Of a stretch of 64,000 nucleotides of DNA, positions 1 to 7,992 are shown in pieces. This DNA comes from DTU053 sp012520115 (lineage in GTDB: Bacteria > Bacillota > Clostridia > Oscillospirales > Acutalibacteraceae). The notes under the pieces were generated by a model, which saw nothing but the letters and a program-made list of their open reading frames with translations, searched no databases and had not been told where the DNA came from. Position numbers and translations under genes: made by a program. The DNA is taken from positions 62,001 through 126,000 of the forward strand of contig JBMNNB010000003.1 of NCBI GenBank assembly GCA_050953725.1. Reading direction: 5' to 3'. Each line of letters starts with the position of its first letter. Position 1 is the stretch's first letter.

Positions 1-1
1 G

Positions 2-337
2 CTCGAATTTATTGACAGAAATCTGAGCTTCAAGCGGCTTCTGGGTCTTACGGGAATGATGCGGGATAAGGCGTACGAAAGGGTTGCAGAGCTTATCGGC
101 CCCAGATTCGAAGGAATAATAACCACAACACCGAACAATATAAGGGCTCTGGACAGCGCAACACTGGCGTCCGTTTTCTCTGAATACTGTGACGATGTGA
201 CTGCCGTTCCCTGCCCTGCCGACGCTCTGGCTCTTGCGTTAGAGGAGCAAAAAAATTATGATGCTCTGATTGTCTTCGGCTCATTTTATCTTGCAGGTGA
301 AATTCGTCAATCTTTGCTCGATGCATTTAAAGATTGA
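2..337 (+). CDS. folC: Folylpolyglutamate synthase / dihydrofolate synthase, C-terminal fragment
   Basis: This is the last 111 codons of a gene that begins before the window. The visible part matches the C-terminal Mur-ligase-like domain of FolC: a GLTGMMRDKAY segment, a TTTPNNIRALD segment (family form usually P-x-x-P-R-A) and a final GSFYLAGEIR close to the family GSLYLvGevR. FolC adds glutamate to folates in the cytoplasm and in many bacteria also makes dihydrofolate. The ATP-binding domain is outside the window, so mono- or bifunctionality cannot be judged. The gene ends with TGA about 100 bases before uxaB, which has its own promoter, so the two are probably not one transcript. Confidence 0.8.
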   Translation, partial: LEFIDRNLSFKRLLGLTGMMRDKAYERVAELIGPRFEGIITTTPNNIRALDSATLASVFSEYCDDVTAVPCPADALALALEEQKNYDALIVFGSFYLAGEIRQSLLDAFKD

Positions 338-355
338 TTTTTCCACTGAGGAATA

Positions 356-384
356 TTGAATTATATCCGATTTGACATTATTAT
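356..384 (+). promoter_or_regulatory. Putative SigA promoter of the uxaBAC operon
   Basis: TTGAAT (356-361) and TATTAT (379-384) are separated by 17 bases, 53 bases before the uxaB start. The same TTGAAT -35 element occurs in two other promoters of this window, at 41659 and 47358. No operator could be recognised. Confidence 0.5.
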
Positions 385-437
385 ATATGCGATAAAAGTT
401 CCTGAATGCGGCAAAACTTTGCTTTACGGAGAGTTAT

Positions 438-1898
438 ATGAGAAATATATGCGAAATATCTGACAAAACCTTCGGCGATTTGCCGGAAAAGGTGCTGCAA
501 ATCGGCGAGGGCAATTTTTTAAGGGCCTTTGCCGAATGGATTATCGAAACAGGCAACCGTCAGGGTGTGCTTAACACAAGCGTTCTGGTCTGTCAGCCCA
601 TTGAAAAGGGCAACTGCGACCTTATCAACGCTCAGAGCGGCATTTACACCGTTTATATGCGGGGCATTTCCAAGAATGCGGTGTATGAGGATATGCAGAA
701 GGTTACCTGCATCTCACGCTGCATTAATCCTTACAGGGAATATGAGGATTTGCTCGAGGCGGCAAGAAGCGAGGATTTAGAGGTTATCATCTCAAACACC
801 ACAGAGGCGGGCATTGCGTACAGAGAGGGCGACAAGCTGACCGACGCTCCCCCCGTTTCATATCCCGCAAAGCTCACCGCTCTGCTTTTTGAGCGGTTTT
901 CCGCCTTCCCGGACAATAAGGACAAGGGCGTTCTGATTCTGCCCGTGGAGCTTATCGAGGACAACGGCACTAAGCTGAAGGCAATAGTCAAGAGGTATGC
1001 CGCAGAGTGGGAGCTGGGCGAGGAGTTTATCTCGTGGCTCAACAACTCCTGCTGCTTTGCGAATACCCTTGTGGACAGGATTGTCACGGGCTTCCCCGCC
1101 GACGAATATACGGACATCGTCTTAAAAATGGGCTATGAGGACAGGCTGCTTGTCACCTGCGAGCCGTATTTATTCTGGGCTATCGAGTGCCCGAAGGAGT
1201 GGGCCGAGAGATTCCCCATAGACAAGCTTGGGCTTAACATCGTTTTTGCAGAGGATATTTCCGGCTACCGTGAGCGCAAGGTGCGTATCCTCAACGGCGC
1301 ACATACACTCAGTGTGCTTGCGGCGTTCCTTACGGGGCATGAATTTGTCATAGATATGATGCGGGATGAGCTTTTTGCTTCATTTATTAAGAATGCAGTT
1401 TTCGGCGAGATAATACCGACCCTGACTTTGCCCGAAAAGGAGCTTGTGAGCTTTGCCGAATCTGTGCTTGACAGATTCTCCAACCACTTTATTAAGCATA
1501 AGCTGCACGATATTTCGCTTAACTCCGTTTCAAAGTTCAAGGCAAGGTGCCTGCCGTCAATCTTAAAATACAATGAACTTAAAGACTCACTGCCCGAGAG
1601 GCTTTGCTTCTCTCTTGCCGCTCTCATTAGGTTCTATAAATGCGAGCCGAAGGATGACAAGTTCTACGGTAAATCCGACAGCAGCGCAGAGTATGAAATC
1701 CGTGACGGCAAAGAGGTTATAGAGTTTATGCACTCTGCCTGGAAAAGCGGGGATGTTGTAAACAAGGTGCTTTCCAACACCGTCTTCTGGGATGCGGATT
1801 TAACGGCGGTCGAGGGGCTTTGCGACAAGGTCGCCTTCTATCTCTCTGAGATTGAGGCAAACGGCATAAGGGCTGCCATAGAAAAGAGCTTTGCATAA
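438..1898 (+). CDS. uxaB: Tagaturonate reductase (altronate oxidoreductase)
   Basis: UxaB reduces D-tagaturonate to D-altronate with NADH in the cytoplasm. The 486-residue protein has the mannitol dehydrogenase/UxaB layout: an N-terminal Rossmann part beginning LQIGEGNFLRAF, a middle NTLVDRIVTGFP segment (family N-x-x-V-D-R) and a C-terminal helical domain with RILNGAHT, which carries the active-site region of this family. Length and motifs fit UxaB rather than fructuronate reductase, and the adjacent uxaA and uxaC support galacturonate use. The start follows a GGAGAG ribosome binding site. The stop TAA overlaps the ribosome binding site of uxaA, so the genes are tightly coupled. Confidence 0.92.
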   Translation: MRNICEISDKTFGDLPEKVLQIGEGNFLRAFAEWIIETGNRQGVLNTSVLVCQPIEKGNCDLINAQSGIYTVYMRGISKNAVYEDMQKVTCISRCINPYREYEDLLEAARSEDLEVIISNTTEAGIAYREGDKLTDAPPVSYPAKLTALLFERFSAFPDNKDKGVLILPVELIEDNGTKLKAIVKRYAAEWELGEEFISWLNNSCCFANTLVDRIVTGFPADEYTDIVLKMGYEDRLLVTCEPYLFWAIECPKEWAERFPIDKLGLNIVFAEDISGYRERKVRILNGAHTLSVLAAFLTGHEFVIDMMRDELFASFIKNAVFGEIIPTLTLPEKELVSFAESVLDRFSNHFIKHKLHDISLNSVSKFKARCLPSILKYNELKDSLPERLCFSLAALIRFYKCEPKDDKFYGKSDSSAEYEIRDGKEVIEFMHSAWKSGDVVNKVLSNTVFWDADLTAVEGLCDKVAFYLSEIEANGIRAAIEKSFA

Positions 1899-1908
1899 AG
1901 GAGATACT

Positions 1909-3396
1909 ATGCCGAAACTACTGAAGATTCACCCTAATGATAATGTAATGGTAGCCGTGTCCGCCATGAAAGCGGGAGAAAGCTTTGAGGGAATAACCGC
2001 CCTTTCTGACATCCCCTTCGGCCATAAGATTGCTTTAAGGGACATAAGTGCGGGCGAGGCGGTTATAAAGTACGGCTATCCTATCGGCTACGCCCTGACG
2101 GACATTAAAAAGGGCGAGCATGTACATACACACAATTTGAAGACGGGGCTTTCAGGCGAAATCGAGTACAGCTATAAGCCGGATGCGGCTGTTTGCGATA
2201 CGGTAAGGCAGGCTGACGATGCACCCGTATTCATGGGATACAGGCGAAATGACGGCAGTGCGGCCATAAGGAACGACATCTGGATTATTCCCACAGTCGG
2301 CTGCGTGAACAATATCGCAAAGAGACTGGAGAAAGAGGCAAGAGGCTCCTTGCTCGGCAGATTCGGCGAGATTACGGGCATTCATGCCTTTACGCACCCC
2401 TACGGCTGCTCTCAGCTCGGTGACGACCACGAATATACGAGGGTTATCCTGAAGGGGCTTGCCGCAAACCCCAATGCGGCTGGAGTGCTTATACTGGGCT
2501 TAGGCTGTGAGAACAACACCTTGCAGTCATTTATGCCCATGCTTGAGGGGCTGAATAAGCCCATACAGGCCTTTAATGTTCAGGATGTTGCCGATGAGAC
2601 GGAAGAGGGCTTGAATCTAATTGAGAAGCTTTGCTCTCTTTGCAATGATACAAAGCGTGTGGAGATTCCGATAAGCGAGCTTAAAATAGGTTACAAATGC
2701 GGCGGCTCGGATGCTTTTTCGGGCATTACGGCAAACCCTCTCTGCGGCAGGCTTACTGACCTTCTGACGGCTTTTGGAGGCAGCTGCGTTCTGACGGAGA
2801 CTCCCGAAATGTTCGGCGCTGAGACAATACTCATGAACCGCTCCTGCGCCGAGGACATTTTTAAGGCTCAGACGAGGATGATAAACAGCTTTAAGGATTA
2901 CTTTACAAGCCACGGTCAGGTCATATATGAAAACCCCTCACCCGGCAACAAGGAGGGCGGCATTACGACCCTTGAGGAGAAGTCCCTGGGCTGTATTCAA
3001 AAGGGCGGCACTGCCGTTGTGACGGATGTGCTGAACTATGGCGAGGCTATAAGGACAAGGGGGCTGTCGCTGTTGAACGGCCCGGGAAACGACATTGTTT
3101 CCAGCACCGCACTGACCGCCGCCGGCGTACATATGATTATTTTTACGACAGGCAGAGGCTCTCCGCTGGGCGCTCCCGTGCCGACTATAAAGATGTCGAC
3201 CAATACGGCGCTGTTCGAGCGCAAGCCCGCATGGATTGACTTTGATGCTGGCTCTTTGCTGAATGAGCCGGACTTTGATAAAAAGGTAAATGAGCTATTG
3301 GATTTCGTAATCAGCGTCGCAAGCGGAAAACCGACAAACAACGAAATCAATGACTACCGTGAGATTGCTATCTGGAAAAACGGTGTTACGCTATAA
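1909..3396 (+). CDS. uxaA: Altronate dehydratase
   Basis: UxaA dehydrates D-altronate to 2-keto-3-deoxy-D-gluconate, an iron-dependent cytoplasmic step. The protein (495 residues) has an N-terminal SAF-type domain (about residues 1-90, with HPNDNVMVAV) and a large C-terminal catalytic domain containing WIIPTVGCVNN, HPYGCSQLGDDHE, LGLGCENN, CGGSDAFSG and TTGRGSPLGAP, all typical of the UxaA/GarD family; the cysteines are probable metal or substrate ligands. The ATG at 1909 is preferred to an in-frame TTG at 1891 because AAAGGAG (1897-1903) sits just upstream. It lies 10 bases after uxaB and 46 bases before uxaC. Confidence 0.93.
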   Translation: MPKLLKIHPNDNVMVAVSAMKAGESFEGITALSDIPFGHKIALRDISAGEAVIKYGYPIGYALTDIKKGEHVHTHNLKTGLSGEIEYSYKPDAAVCDTVRQADDAPVFMGYRRNDGSAAIRNDIWIIPTVGCVNNIAKRLEKEARGSLLGRFGEITGIHAFTHPYGCSQLGDDHEYTRVILKGLAANPNAAGVLILGLGCENNTLQSFMPMLEGLNKPIQAFNVQDVADETEEGLNLIEKLCSLCNDTKRVEIPISELKIGYKCGGSDAFSGITANPLCGRLTDLLTAFGGSCVLTETPEMFGAETILMNRSCAEDIFKAQTRMINSFKDYFTSHGQVIYENPSPGNKEGGITTLEEKSLGCIQKGGTAVVTDVLNYGEAIRTRGLSLLNGPGNDIVSSTALTAAGVHMIIFTTGRGSPLGAPVPTIKMSTNTALFERKPAWIDFDAGSLLNEPDFDKKVNELLDFVISVASGKPTNNEINDYREIAIWKNGVTL

Positions 3397-3442
3397 ATAA
3401 AAGTAATATAGATAAATAGATAAAATGAGAGGAATGATTCTT

Positions 3443-4846
3443 TTGAAGCAATTTATGGATGAGACTTTTCTTTTAAAAACCGAAACCGCCAAAAGGCTTT
3501 TTGACCTTTGCAAGGATGAGCCTATCATCGACTGGCACTGCCATCTGTCACCGAAGGAGATATACGAGAACAAGCAGCCTAAGGACATTGCGGAGCTGTG
3601 GCTGGGCGGCGACCACTATAAGTGGAGGGCCATGAGAAGCTTCGGCATAAGCGAGGAGTACATCACGGGCAGCGCCTCCGGCTATGAGAAATTTAAGGCA
3701 TGGGCCAAGGTTATGCCGAGCCTTATAGGAAATCCCCTTTATCACTGGACTCATCTGGAGCTTCAGAGGTATTTTGATATTTACAGGCCCCTTACGGAAG
3801 CTACTGCGGACATGATATGGGAGAAGGCGAATGCAAAAATCGCCGCAGGCGGCTTTACTCCGAGGGAGCTTATCACCCGCTCCAATGTAAAATGCGTCTT
3901 TACCACCGACGACCCGGCGGACAGCCTTGAATATCACAAGCTGATTAAAGAGGACAAGAGCTTTAAGTGTCTTGTTCTGCCCGCATTCCGCCCGGATAAG
4001 GCTCTGAACATAGACCTGCCCACCTTCGTGCCGTGGCTCAAGTCCCTTGAAGAGGCCGCTGGCATGAGCATTAACGGCTTTGAGGATTTAAAGGCTGCTT
4101 TGTTGAAGAGAATCGAGTTCTTCGCCGAGATGGGCTGCAAGGCTACAGACCATGCGGTCTCCGGCGTACCCTATGCGGAGGCCACACCTGAGGAGCTGGA
4201 TGCCATATTCGCAAAGGGCAAGAACGGCGAGAAACTTACGGAGCTTGAAGCCGACAAGCACAAGACCGCCCTCTTGACCTTCCTTGCAAAGGAGTATTAC
4301 AAAAAGGGCTGGGCAATGGAAATCCACATCGGAGCTATGAGGAACAACAATACGAGGATGTTCGAGAAGCTCGGCCCCGACACGGGCTATGACTCAGTTG
4401 ACGACAGGCAGATAGCCTACCCGCTCTCAAGGCTGCTTGACAGCGCCGAGAAGGAGGGCATGCTGCCCAAGACCATTCTGTTCACCCTTAACCCGAAGGA
4501 CAACTATGTTCTCGGCACGATGCTGGGCAACTTCCAGAGCGATGAGATAGGCTCGAAGATTCAGTTCGGCACCGCATGGTGGTTCAATGACAATATCGAC
4601 GGCATGGAGGCTCAGATTAAGACTCTGGGCAATCTCGGTTGTCTCGGCAAGTTCATTGGCATGCTCACGGACTCACGTTCATTCCTTTCATACCCGAGGC
4701 ACGAATACTTCAGAAGAATCCTCTGCAACTTCCTCGGCGGCCTTGTTGAAAACGGCGAGTACCCGCTTGACTTCCCCGCTCTCGAAAGGATTGTCAAGGA
4801 TATTTCATACTACAATGCCCTTAAATATTTCGGCCTGGAGCTGTAG
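3443..4846 (+). CDS. uxaC: Uronate (glucuronate/galacturonate) isomerase
   Basis: UxaC isomerises D-galacturonate to D-tagaturonate (and glucuronate to fructuronate), the first step of the pathway completed by UxaB and UxaA. The protein belongs to the amidohydrolase superfamily: DWHCHLSPKEI supplies the metal-binding H-x-H near residue 30, and EIHIGAMRNNNTRMF and LTDSRSFLSYPRHEYFRR are UxaC signatures. A TTG start at 3443 is chosen: it gives MKQFMDETFLL, the usual family N-terminus, and lies 9 bases after GAGAGGA (3427-3433). The ATGs at 3425 and 3434 overlap or abut that site. It is the last gene of the operon and is followed by a strong terminator. Confidence 0.92.
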   Translation: MKQFMDETFLLKTETAKRLFDLCKDEPIIDWHCHLSPKEIYENKQPKDIAELWLGGDHYKWRAMRSFGISEEYITGSASGYEKFKAWAKVMPSLIGNPLYHWTHLELQRYFDIYRPLTEATADMIWEKANAKIAAGGFTPRELITRSNVKCVFTTDDPADSLEYHKLIKEDKSFKCLVLPAFRPDKALNIDLPTFVPWLKSLEEAAGMSINGFEDLKAALLKRIEFFAEMGCKATDHAVSGVPYAEATPEELDAIFAKGKNGEKLTELEADKHKTALLTFLAKEYYKKGWAMEIHIGAMRNNNTRMFEKLGPDTGYDSVDDRQIAYPLSRLLDSAEKEGMLPKTILFTLNPKDNYVLGTMLGNFQSDEIGSKIQFGTAWWFNDNIDGMEAQIKTLGNLGCLGKFIGMLTDSRSFLSYPRHEYFRRILCNFLGGLVENGEYPLDFPALERIVKDISYYNALKYFGLEL

Positions 4847-4868
4847 TTTAACTTAATAAACGAGCAAG

Positions 4869-4895
4869 TCCGCAGGAAAACCTGCGGATTTTTTT
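4869..4895 (+). terminator. Rho-independent terminator of uxaBAC
   Basis: An 8-bp stem TCCGCAGG/CCTGCGGA with an AAAA loop is followed by seven T, 22 bases after the uxaC stop. Confidence 0.9.
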
Positions 4896-5009
4896 ATCAC
4901 AATATATAGTGGTACATTACATTTATATATAGGTATTTTCAGGGCTTAATTTTTATACATTTTTTAGTCGTTTTGACGAACAAAACAGCCTGTCCTTTAA
5001 TTAAATCGG

Positions 5010-5077
5010 TGTAATAAATCGCCCTTAAATTATTACAATCTGTAACTATTTTTACGGCTTTTGTTACATCTCTGTAA
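5010..5077. promoter_or_regulatory. Cluster of TTACA/TGTAA palindromes, possible operator array
   Basis: The AT-rich gap between the uxaC terminator and the next promoter holds two imperfectly spaced palindromes, TTACA-ATC-TGTAA (5033-5045) and TTACA-TCTC-TGTAA (5064-5077), plus a lone TGTAA at 5010. TGTAA half-sites recur at 5010, 5041 and 5073, i.e. every 31-32 bases or about three helical turns. TGTAATAA (5010-5017) and TTATTACA (5030-5037) also form an inverted repeat. The array ends about 155 bases before the promoter of the 3D-domain gene. The binding protein is unknown. Nothing else was seen in the gap 4896-5233. Confidence 0.35.
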
Positions 5078-5233
5078 TGATTTCTTGTTTTTCTCGGTTT
5101 TGAACAAAAATAAATGGTAAATTAAGGGAATTTTCGCCTCTTTTCGGGAAAATAATCATTCAAGTCCCATTTTTTCCCTTGTATATACAAAACTAAATTG
5201 TGCATTTTAAACAAAACATATTATCAAAAAAAG

Positions 5234-5262
5234 TTGACAATCGGACAAGCTGTAAATATAAT
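5234..5262 (+). promoter_or_regulatory. Consensus SigA promoter of the 3D-domain gene
   Basis: A perfect TTGACA (5234-5239), a 17-base spacer and a perfect TATAAT (5257-5262). Transcription would begin near 5269, about 77 bases before the start codon. It is the best promoter in the window. Confidence 0.85.
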
Positions 5263-5345
5263 GACCGCGTCTTCCGCCTATAATGTATCAAGCCCGCAAG
5301 CTGCAACCCTTTTGCGGTGCATTAAGATATTTTGAGGAGATTTTT

Positions 5346-6254
5346 ATGACAGAAATAAATGCGTCCCCAAGCGGCAATGACGCAAAGCGCATGACCACAA
5401 GAAATACTATTGCGCTAAAAGCCGTAATTACCGGGATGCTGATACCGAGTCTGTTTATCGCAGCGCCTTTGGAGCTTGCATTTGCAGGCCGCCTGACAAA
5501 AACCATTGCCCATGAGGAATATAAGGCAGCGGCAAACGAAAGCGATATTGTGGTGCTCAGCGAAAACAGCATTCCCGAAGCAGCGACACAGATTATACTG
5601 CCTAATGATGCTGCTTCAGAGAATTTTGACCTTAATATTAACATTCCCACTCCGGCAAATGGAAACAAGAGCGCTGTGGACACCACACAGCCTTTAGTTT
5701 ACAGGTATCAGCAGCAGAACGGTGAGTTTGTTCTTATTAATGAGAAGAACATCGGAAGCACTGACAAGCCGGAACCGAATCTGAAGCCTGTTAAAAAGGC
5801 AGCGGCTAAGAAGGCAAAGGCCGCCGATACGGCAAAGCCCGCTGAGGCTTTAGTTGCATCAAATTCGGCAGCGACGACAAGCTCAGTTCCCAAGGCAAAG
5901 TCCATGAGCAGGCTTTCGGGAATAGAGTTTGACGAAAACGGAATTCCGGTCAAATACAAAAAGGTTATTGAGGGAAAGGCCTCGGCCTATACCAGCTACG
6001 GCAACTCCAGAACGGCGACGGGCACTGTACCGACCGTGGGCACCGTGGCGGTAAACCCGAAGATAATACCCTACGGAACAAAAATGTGGATTACCTCGCT
6101 TGACGGCTCCATCGACTACGGCTTCGCCGTGGCGGAAGATACAGGAGGCTTTGTCAAGTGGAAGAACCCGAGAATAGTAGACCTGTTTATGTCCACAAAA
6201 ACCGAGTGTAGAAACTGGGGCGTTCGAGGGGTGAGAATATACATCCTCGAGTGA
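5346..6254 (+). CDS. 3D-domain cell-envelope protein
   Basis: This 302-residue protein has a probable membrane or signal segment near residues 25-45 (IPSLFIAAPLELAFA region), a long low-complexity linker rich in Lys and Ala (about 150-195), and a C-terminal 3D domain (about 215-302) with ASAYTSYG, TVAVNPKIIPYGTKMWI, AEDTGG and RIVDLFM. 3D domains form a double-psi beta-barrel related to lytic transglycosylases and are found in resuscitation-promoting and stationary-phase wall proteins such as B. subtilis YabE and YocH. It probably remodels peptidoglycan outside the cell. No LysM or G5 domain is present. The start is set by GAGGAGA at 5334-5340; an upstream in-frame ATG at 5283 lacks a binding site. 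Confidence 0.82.
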   Translation: MTEINASPSGNDAKRMTTRNTIALKAVITGMLIPSLFIAAPLELAFAGRLTKTIAHEEYKAAANESDIVVLSENSIPEAATQIILPNDAASENFDLNINIPTPANGNKSAVDTTQPLVYRYQQQNGEFVLINEKNIGSTDKPEPNLKPVKKAAAKKAKAADTAKPAEALVASNSAATTSSVPKAKSMSRLSGIEFDENGIPVKYKKVIEGKASAYTSYGNSRTATGTVPTVGTVAVNPKIIPYGTKMWITSLDGSIDYGFAVAEDTGGFVKWKNPRIVDLFMSTKTECRNWGVRGVRIYILE

Positions 6255-6354
6255 AAACAATAAATTTGCCCCGTTTAAATTGAAATTTCAGGTACTCACG
6301 CAAAAGTGAAAGTTATCATTTGATTCAATAGGTATAATTCAATAACTTTTTGAG

Positions 6355-6380
6355 CCCTGCACGAAATGTGCGGGGTTTTT
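6355..6380 (+). terminator. Terminator of the 3D-domain gene
   Basis: CCCTGCAC (6355-6362) pairs with GTGCGGGG (6368-6375), with one G:U pair and a GAAAT loop, followed by TTTTT. It sits exactly at the left border of the G-rich island. Just upstream, AAAGTTAT (6309-6316) and ATAACTTT (6342-6349) form a longer-range inverted repeat of unknown meaning. Confidence 0.85.
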
Positions 6381-6475
6381 CTTTTGTCAGGGTGGAGGGG
6401 GCGGTGGGAGAGTTTTATTTCATTGTGACGGGAGCGGGGTGCTTTTGTTGCGGTCGGCGGAGGGTACAGGGGGCT

Positions 6476-6751
6476 GGTCGGCGGGGTCTGGGGGCATGTG
6501 GTATGGGCATGCGTATTGCTGGGTAGTTGCGGGGTGGTGTGGGCGACTGCGTGGCATAGCACTTATTTCGCATGGGTTCCCGCTTCGGGCGGCGGGGGGC
6601 TATTATCGAGTGGCGGGGGCGGGGTTTGTGCGGGTCGGGCGGGGGCTTTGGGGCGGGTGTGCGTGTTACGTGGGTGCGGGGTCGCTTTGGCGGAGCGAGG
6701 AGTCTGTGCGGTGCGGGGTGATGTTTTGGCAGCGGGAGGGGGGCCATCGGC
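6476..6751 (+). repeat. Direct repeat, copy 1 (about 276 bp)
   Basis: Nearly identical to 7019-7293. Reading from the shared GGTCGGCGGGGTCTGGGGG, the copies differ by one substitution plus one lost G at about 6640/7183 and a few changes after the GATGTTTTG at 6719. The spacing is 543 bases before and 542 after the indel. Confidence 0.9.
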
Positions 6752-6866
6752 GTGGCAGGGCGTGAGGGCGCGGGGCGGCGGTGGTCGAGGGCGGGGCGGG
6801 TGTGGGCGGGTGCGGGGGCTGGCGGCGAGGGGGGGGCGGGGGTGCGGCGGGAGGGCTGTCGGCGAG

Positions 6867-6917
6867 GTGTGCTGTCGGCAGTGTAAAGGGGCGCTGGCGG
6901 ATGCTGGCAGCGGGGCG
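6867..6917 (+). repeat. 51-bp direct repeat, copy 1
   Basis: Identical to 7310-7360 by eye, starting GTGTGCTGTCGGCAGTGTAA and ending CAGCGGGGCG. The spacing (443 bases) differs from that of the larger repeat, so the island is a mosaic rather than one simple duplication. Confidence 0.85.
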
Positions 6918-7018
6918 TGGGCGTCTGGCCTCCTTCGGCGTGGCGATGTTCGGTCGGCGGGAATGGTTGCGTTATGCCGAGGATGGGCGGGGCGGACGGG
7001 CGTATTCCGGGGTGGGGC

Positions 7019-7293
7019 GGTCGGCGGGGTCTGGGGGCATGTGGTATGGGCATGCGTATTGCTGGGTAGTTGCGGGGTGGTGTGGGCGACTGCGTGGCAT
7101 AGCACTTATTTCGCATGGGTTCCCGCTTCGGGCGGCGGGGGGCTATTATCGAGTGGCGGGGGCGGGGTTTGTGCGGGTCGGGCAGGGCTTTGGGGCGGGT
7201 GTGCGTGTTACGTGGGTGCGGGGTCGCTTTGGCGGAGCGAGGAGTCTGTGCGGTGCGGGGTGATGTTTTGACGGCGGGAGGGGCCCCGTCGGC
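7019..7293 (+). repeat. Direct repeat, copy 2 (about 275 bp)
   Basis: Second copy of 6476-6751. It is followed directly by a shortened G-rich linker and then by copy 2 of the 51-bp repeat, whereas in the left half about 115 bases separate the two elements. Confidence 0.9.
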
Positions 7294-7309
7294 GGGGGCT
7301 TTGGGGCGG

Positions 7310-7360
7310 GTGTGCTGTCGGCAGTGTAAAGGGGCGCTGGCGGATGCTGGCAGCGGGGCG
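7310..7360 (+). repeat. 51-bp direct repeat, copy 2
   Basis: Second copy of 6867-6917; see that entry. Confidence 0.85.
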
Positions 7361-7898
7361 GCAGGGCTTGCTTCGTGTCTGGTGCGTATGTGCTGTCGAG
7401 TAGTGAGCGGCAGTGCAGCGGAGGCTATTGCGTGTCGGGGTGCGTGACGGCGGGTGCAGGGTTGCGTTGTATGTGAGTTGCATCGCGGCGTGAGGTTAGC
7501 TTTAGCGTTCCGGGCGGCGAGCGGTTGTCGAAGTACAGGCGTGGCGAGCTATAGCGGCGAAGGGCGGTAGCGCGTCCGCAGCTATGTCACTGGTCGCTGT
7601 TGACTTTTCTCCCCAATCCCCGGGCGTTTGTGAGGCGGGGATGGCGAGGGGTTTTGGTGGGCGCTGAGTGAAGGGGCGGTGGTTGTCGAGTCGGCGTGGT
7701 TTGGCGTGCTGAGTGAGTGGGGTGCGGGTGCGGGGAGGGACTGGCGGCGGGGCGGCAGGGGTTTTACGGCAGGCGGTTTTGCCCGGCTGCCCTCTCTCGT
7801 TGCTGTGTGTGCAGCAATGGTCTGGGTTCGTGTGCTGGTGCATTCGTACTGCCGAGTTGTGAGCGCAGTGCGGGGGTATGCGTGCCGGGGGGTGGTTG

Positions 7899-7945
7899 AA
7901 AAAACAAAACACAAAAGGGACGGCTGTTAAACCGTCCCCTTTGTG
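7899..7945 (-). terminator. Terminator of the mnmG-plsY-rsmG-parB operon
   Basis: A long stem pairs CACAAAAGGGACGG (7910-7923) with CCGTCCCCTTTGTG (7932-7945) with one A.C mismatch. Read on the minus strand it is followed by a T-rich tail (TTTTGTTTTTTC). It lies 48 bases after the parB stop and marks the right border of the G-rich island. Confidence 0.85.
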
Positions 7946-7992
7946 TGGATGTGGGGTGTGAAAGAGAAAGATATTGTATAGCGGAAGGAACG

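Larger units (their letters stand above)
6381..7898. repeat. G-rich, strand-asymmetric repeated island without a credible gene
   Basis: About 1.5 kb whose plus strand is dominated by G runs and GGCGGG/GGGTG words, in contrast to the A/T-rich intergenic DNA elsewhere in the window. It contains a 276-bp direct repeat (6476/7019), a 51-bp repeat (6867/7310) and looser repeats such as GTCGAGTAGTGAGCGGCAGTG (7395) versus GCCGAGTTGTGAGCGCAGTG (7851). Open frames exist in several phases on both strands, but they encode only Gly/Arg/Val-rich or Pro/Arg-rich low-complexity sequence without ribosome binding sites, as expected from base composition. It is bounded by the 3D-gene terminator on the left and the parB terminator on the right, so little transcription is expected to cross it. 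No inverted termini, transposase or tRNA is present. Confidence 0.8.

Noticed and set aside
1891..1908. In-frame TTG start of uxaA
   Set aside because: It overlaps the uxaB stop and the AAAGGAG that serves the ATG at 1909.
6415..7271. Long open frames on both strands of the G-rich island (up to 257 codons)
   Set aside because: They arise in several phases at once from lack of A/T-rich stops, encode Gly/Arg/Val- or Pro/Arg-rich low-complexity sequence, have no ribosome binding sites, and repeat only because the DNA repeats.
6381..7898. Island read as a CRISPR array, insertion sequence or integron
   Set aside because: Repeats are long, few and unevenly spaced; there are no unique spacers of constant length, no cas genes, no transposase or integrase and no inverted ends.
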